Below are positions 59,874 through 64,000 of a stretch of DNA of 64,000 bases, piece after piece (the first letter of the stretch is position 1; every line of letters begins with the position of its first letter). The notes under the pieces are model-generated. The model saw only the letters and a program-made list of their open reading frames with translations, had not been told where the DNA came from and made no database searches. Source of the stretch: Lichina pygmaea (lineage: Eukaryota > Ascomycota > Lichinomycetes > Lichinales > Lichinaceae); assembly GCA_963422465.1 (NCBI GenBank), contig OY730172.1, positions 4,526,001-4,590,000 on the forward strand, read 5' to 3'. The translations under genes and the position numbers were made by a program.

Positions 59874-60196
59874 CTTGGGCTAACTCGGGGAGCTCAAAAA
59901 CTCGGATACTTAGGACTGGACACGAGCACTAGGAGATACGATTTGACGTCGATGAAGCGGGCACTGTGTTCAAGTAACGATCATGGACAACGGCGATGAT
60001 GTCTGGCTAAACGAGAGATGCCGACAGTCAGTCACGTGATACCGGTACGGTATGGCAGTGTCAAGAAGAGCTGACTCAGCAATACGATACGGTACCGGTA
60101 CGTAACGTACGGTACGGTATGACTAATCAAAGTTCAGCACGTTGACGGAACGTTGACCGGGGAGAGCATTGCAACTCTGACGGGCTACGAGGCACC
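59874..60196. promoter_or_regulatory. Shared ATP17/NDUFS4 promoter with TCACGTGA
   Basis: A 323-base spacer between divergent start codons of two mitochondrial energy genes. TCACGTGA lies at 60032-60039, followed by a dense palindromic GGTACCGGTACG cluster (60040-60120). Confidence 0.5.
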
Positions 60197-60994
60197 ATGT
60201 CGCCGTCAAGGGTATTGAGTACCGTCAGACTAGCCTCCAGCTACAATATTGTCCCCCGGGGTGCCTCGACAGTATGGAGACGGTTCGAGGGAGATTTGTC
60301 TTCGGCAGAGCGATCGCCAAAGACCGACTCGTCAGACGCACCGCAGGTCAAGCTGGGAGAGTCAAACATGACCAGTCAAGAGGGCGCCGCAACGTCGATG
60401 GTGCACCATGCGCCACCAAAATACACAGCACGTGTTGACCATGCAACATCGTGAGTGACCTGATGACTGCTCGTGACCAAATCTATGATGACGCAGCTAA
60501 GCACCAAATCGCAGGCAATTCTCGCCTGTGCCAAAACATGTCCAGGACGGCAGCGAGGAAGTCGATACCCTACCTGCCGCCGTCCTCTCCGGCGCGCCGG
60601 TGGATCTTCAGGCACGGACAGTGTGGTGCGCCTCCCCAGCACACGTTCCCACCCCAGCTTAGACGCTCAACGCCTTCGTTCTAGGATCTTTCGTCCGAGC
60701 AAGGCGGCCACGCAGTCCGGCGATTGGCACTCCCACGAGTGGCGCATGGACTGGGATGTGCAGGGCAAGGGCCATCGATGGGAGAACTTCCTGATGGGCT
60801 GGCAGTCGTCGGGTGACTCGATGCAAGCGACGCACCTGAGCTTCAAGTCCAAGGAGGACGCAATCCATTTCGCCGAGAAGCAGGGCTACGAGTACTTTGT
60901 GCAGGAGACGCAGGAGAGGAAACTCGTGCCCAAGGCGTACGCCAACAATTTCATGCACACCTCTAAGAAGCTGAAGATAGTCCGTACAAAGTAG
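60197..60994 (+). CDS. nuo-21: Complex I subunit NDUFS4 (21 kDa)
   Basis: Three exons (60197-60450, 60515-60625, 60685-60994) encode 224 residues. The N-terminus MSPSRVLSTVRLASS is a mitochondrial presequence. The mature part reads FSPVPKHVQDGSEEVDTLPA, AVLSGAPVDLQARTV, then IFRPSKAATQSGDW, EWRMDWDVQGKGHRWENFLM, GWQSSGDSMQATHLSFKSKE, DAIHFAEKQGYEYFV and KAYANNFMHTSKKLKIVRTK, matching the accessory NDUFS4 subunit at the NADH-dehydrogenase arm. The second intron's donor is ambiguous: GTGCGC (60626) gives ..TVWIFRP.., while a donor three bases earlier gives ..TVIFRP... The first intron is 64 bases. The gene diverges from ATP17. Confidence 0.93.
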
Positions 60995-61162
60995 AATGGA
61001 ATTATGTCCGTACGTACACCACTCGGGCTTCCCAGTCGTGCTGGAGCCAGTCTTGACGTGCACCCCTGATGCCTCTACCGAATTAGTCAATCCTCGCGGA
61101 CGAGCTGTGCGAGCCACCAGTCAAGCGGCCGACGAGCAGGGGAGGCCTCGCGTCCGTCCAGC

Positions 61163-62927
61163 TCAGCATCCAAAGTACCGCCTCTCGACCCAGCGGTCCT
61201 CGTTGTCATCGACGATACGCCCGACGACGACGTGGACCCGAGGAAAGACCTTGCACAGGCGGTTCAGGCCGATCCTGCCGGCGAAGTACGTGACGAAGAC
61301 GATGTGATCCTCGTCCACGCCGTGGTCGATGAGCACGCGCACCGCCATGAGCGCCGCCCCGCCGCTGGACATCTGCGTGTCCAGCAGCAGGACGAGGTCG
61401 TGCGAACGGATGTCCGAGGGCAGCAGCTGATAGTGGAGCTCTGGCTCGCCCGTCCGGAAGCTCGATTGGATCAACAGCCGGCCGGTCCGGCAGTCCGGAA
61501 TGACGCGCTTGAGGCCCGTCTCCAGGGCGGAGCCGCCGCGGAGGATGACGACGGCGCTTATCTACGACGACGTGAGAAAGGCGGTACGGATGCCATCTGT
61601 GCGAGTGCTTGACGGACCTGGCCTGATGGAGAAAGGCCCCTGTACAAATTCCCCTGGGGTGTTTCAACCTCGGCGGTCACAAAGTGAGCGTACTCGCCAA
61701 GAGCGCTGTTCAAAAATTCTCAGCACCAGTCGCTGAACTTGCCAGTGACCGCTCACCGTTCAACCAGGATCGTGGCCACGCGATTGAAGTGGAAGATGAA
61801 GTCCTCCGTCTCCGAATCTTGATCTTCGAGCATCGTCCCCAAGGCCTGGAGCTGAGGACCTTGGTCGAGGGAGAGAATCCGGCGTGACAGAGGGTCGTCT
61901 TCGACCTGCTGGCCGAGCCTTTTGAGCTCGGCCGCGTGTTTCCTCGAGTTTGCTTTCAACAGCTGGTGGATGTGCTTCACGATCATGTCTGTCATGTCTT
62001 AATCTCATCACCCTGCAACTTCCTGGGCCGGTGACCCACCTATGGCTACCCTGTTCTCAATTCCTCTTGGTACGATGATATCTGCGTCGTCAGCATGGAT
62101 CAGGGTATGACTGATAGACCCCCCCTACCGGCATTTTTCCTTTGGGGATCCACATATCGTTCGAAGTTGGGCTTCACAAATGTGAACCACTGCTTGATGA
62201 CGCCCTCGATATCTCTTCCTCGATGCTTCACATCACGCAAGACTAGCCTCCCATGACTTTCATCAGCGTCCCCTTGTGCATTTCACCAGCGGAAGATGTT
62301 TACCCCGCCTCGCCAGACAAGTATCTGCATCCGCCTCGGCGAAAATCTGTGCTGGTCAATCTCAGAACACAAGCTGCAAGGTAGTAGTACGGCACTACCT
62401 TGATGTCCAGCAGCTCTTTAACCCTGTGATCATAGAGCGCGAAGATGCCCTCGAGAATCAGAACCCGCACGGAATATATAGGAGATGTCTTTGGTAGTCG
62501 TTGATGCTCCTTGAAGGAATATATAGGTACTTCAGTTCTCTTCCTGAGCCGCTCAACCATCAGACACCGCCCGTTGCCGGAAACACCGAGTGTGCAGACC
62601 CTTGCTTGATGTCCAGCAGTTTCTCCACGAGTAGATCAAAATCAACGGCATCAGGAGAATCGAAATCGTATTCATTTCGAAATGCAGCTGCCGATTCATC
62701 TGGCAACAGCGACTTGTAGAACGAGTCCTGCGAGCGTAGTTGAGCTACTCTGCGCCAGGGATACAGAACCAAGCTGATAAACGGACCATCGAGAGAATCG
62801 CGACCCAAGGTCGATCGAGGGCGCCCACGATCTCTACAGCCAAGGAGGTCTTGCCGGAGCCAGAGCTGCCGGCAATACCGATGATGCTGACATCTTGCCA
62901 TGGAGGAGAGTAGACATATCTTTGCAT
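61163..62927 (-). CDS. urk1: Uridine kinase (Urk1) with UPRT-like domain
   Basis: Nine exons (62787-62927, 62600-62727, 62399-62543, 62304-62346, 62129-62242, 62040-62081, 61757-61997, 61618-61705, 61163-61561) encode 446 residues. Urk1 phosphorylates uridine and cytidine in pyrimidine salvage. The P-loop GIAGSSGSGKTS, DSFYKSLLPDESAAAFRNEY, DFDSPDAVDFD, YSFKEHQRL, VLILEGIFALYD, FAEADADTCLARR, RGRDIEGVIKQWFTFVKPNF and DIIVPRGIENRVAI form the kinase. The C-terminal half is the uracil-phosphoribosyltransferase-like domain (VVILRGGSALETGLKRVIPD, GRLLIQSSFRTGEPELHY, SSGGAALMAVRVLIDHGVDE), ending VERRYFGC. Every junction is GT-AG with phases that sum to an open frame. Two introns use GTCCGT donors. 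Relatives have a longer N-terminus, so a further 5' exon beyond 62927 is likely. Confidence 0.92.
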
Positions 62928-63329
62928 TGTTCCTGATCAGAACACAAAGATACCTGAATCCTCTAACGTGAATTACACTCGTGCACGATCCTCATCATCA
63001 CAATAACAGATCATCACATTGTGACGGCTCTCACAGGTCAGTACGTATCTTCCGGAACGTGCCGGTAAGTTACGTACTCGGACTTGAGCGACGGCAATTG
63101 CCGCCGTACGGTACCGTACCGCCACAAATACGGAAGGAAGAGGTTTGTTCCCATCTTCCCTCCCACAAACTCTGGCGGAAAGACTCCATCCTTCCGTCCC
63201 TTCCCTTCCCTCATCGCCTTTGTTCACGTCCTTGAGGATGCATCAACTGTGTATAAGTACAGTAGATGCCTGAGAGAGGATGCTCGGCTCTGAGATCGGC
63301 TTCGAGAGAGTCATCGAGTCGCAAGCATC
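62928..63329. promoter_or_regulatory. Divergent URK1/GID8-like promoter region
   Basis: Lies between two genes on opposite strands. It contains a GTACGGTACCGTACCG palindrome at about 63103-63120. It may hide a 5' exon of URK1. Confidence 0.35.
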
Positions 63330-64000
63330 ATGGTAGGTGCATCTATCCACATGCTTGTGGCATCGGGCTGACAGCCAAAGAGACCTCTACAACATCGACG
63401 GCCACTCCGGTAAGGCTGTCGTTCGAGCGGCGGATGGAGGAGGTGAAGCCCTTGAAGAGGTGAGTATTGCACCTTCGACGCCTCCGTCCCCAATTGCCGC
63501 ACGTGATGTATCCACACAAGTAGGGAATCTCTCTGAAACTTCACTGAAGAGCTTGAATTACTTATTTACTCTCTGACGCACCTGGCATTTCCAAAACCTC
63601 CCACACGCGCACGCTTGTCCGAGTTGCGTCATCTGGCTAACCGTCGCTTTCGACTCGAACAGCGAGATCAATTTCGTCGTCATGGATTATCTGGTGAGCG
63701 AAGGCTACCCGGCCGCCGCAAAGAAGTTTGCTGCCGAAGCGGGAATCCAGGCGACGGGGGACAGCTTCGCCATCAGGACGCGGGTCGAGATCAAGAACGC
63801 CATCCATCGTGGGGACATCCAGACTGCGATAGATAAGATCAATTACGTCGGCTATCAGGTCAGTCAAGTCGAGTTAGTCTCGCCCCTGCGTCAGTCACAA
63901 GGTTTTCTATGATTAGAGTCTACTCATGCACCACGCATACACCCCTAAACGGGTGGTGATGATTCAAAGTCGAGCTTCAGTCCTCCGTATGAGAAATGCC
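63330..64000 (+). CDS. gid8: GID8-like LisH/CTLH protein, partial
   Basis: Exons seen: 63330-63332 (the ATG alone), 63383-63459, 63663-63858; the gene continues past the window. Joined, they give M, TSTTSTATPVRLSFERRMEE, VKPLKSEINFVVMDYLVSEG, YPAAAKKFAAEAGIQATGDS, FAIRTRVEIKNAIHRGDIQT, AIDKINYVGYQ. The LisH motif (INFVVMDYLVSEGYPAAAKKF) and the start of CTLH (IRTRVEIKNAIHRGDIQTAI) match Gid8/TWA1, a scaffold of the GID/CTLH ubiquitin ligase that degrades gluconeogenic enzymes in yeast. The initiator codon is split off by a 50-base intron (63333-63382, GTAGGT...GAG). RanBP9-like proteins share these motifs but have a SPRY domain first, absent here. Confidence 0.75.

Overview
The window is nuclear DNA of a filamentous ascomycete (Pezizomycotina; a Sordariomycete is the best guess, not proven). 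The genes are GC-rich and cut by short introns of about 50-250 bases with GT-AG or GC-AG ends. Their products are typical of mould genomes: a XlnR/Xyr1-type zinc-cluster regulator, the sulfite reductase beta chain, complex I NDUFS4, ATP synthase subunit f, Kei1 and Esa1. Intergenic DNA is long, low in complexity and littered with palindromic GTAC/TACG clusters. No tRNA, rRNA, CRISPR array or bacterial operon was seen. All exon-intron models below were spliced by hand from frame, splice sites and family motifs; for nearly all of them the summed exons give an uninterrupted reading frame.

Layout. 0.6-1.8 kb: ESF2 (minus). 2.1-3.3 kb: a nested set of inverted-repeat elements. 3.3-7.5 kb: no gene recognised. 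7.5-10 kb: a XlnR-like regulator lacking the C-terminal third of its family. 10-17 kb: mostly unassigned, with diverged repeats near 15.3-16.1 kb. 17.1-17.8 kb: ribosomal protein uS8. 18.2-18.6 kb: a decayed Bcs1-like fragment. 19.5-20.5 kb: a GILT-like thiol reductase. 21.6-31.2 kb: a small secreted CPxC-rich protein, an aldehyde dehydrogenase, and a 1,280-residue repeat-built surface protein that also carries CPxC motifs. 32.4-37.4 kb: sulfite reductase beta (MET5). 38.8-41.6 kb: NOP53 and the Rab6-type GTPase YPT6, divergent. 42.9-45.6 kb: KEI1, a DUF4385 gene and RNase H2 subunit C. 45.8-46.8 kb: a degenerate satellite-like repeat field. 47.3-50.9 kb: REX4 and the histone acetyltransferase ESA1, divergent. 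53.4-58.2 kb: a 1,581-residue disordered protein. 59.3-61 kb: ATP17 and NDUFS4, divergent. 61.2-62.9 kb: uridine kinase URK1 in nine exons. 63.3 kb to the end: a GID8-like LisH/CTLH gene that runs off the window.

How the genes relate. The core is housekeeping: ribosome biogenesis (Esf2, Nop53, Rex4, uS8), sulfur assimilation, respiration (two subunits sharing one promoter), sphingolipid synthesis, trafficking and pyrimidine salvage. The accessory part is the surface-protein region at 21.6-31.2 kb. There two minus-strand secreted proteins share CPxC motifs, and each has a TATA box whose near edge lies 109 bases upstream of its start codon. The most notable observations are this CPxC pair, the truncated XlnR, a 15-base microexon in ATP17, two GC-AG introns, an initiator-codon exon in the GID8-like gene, and the nested inverted-repeat elements.
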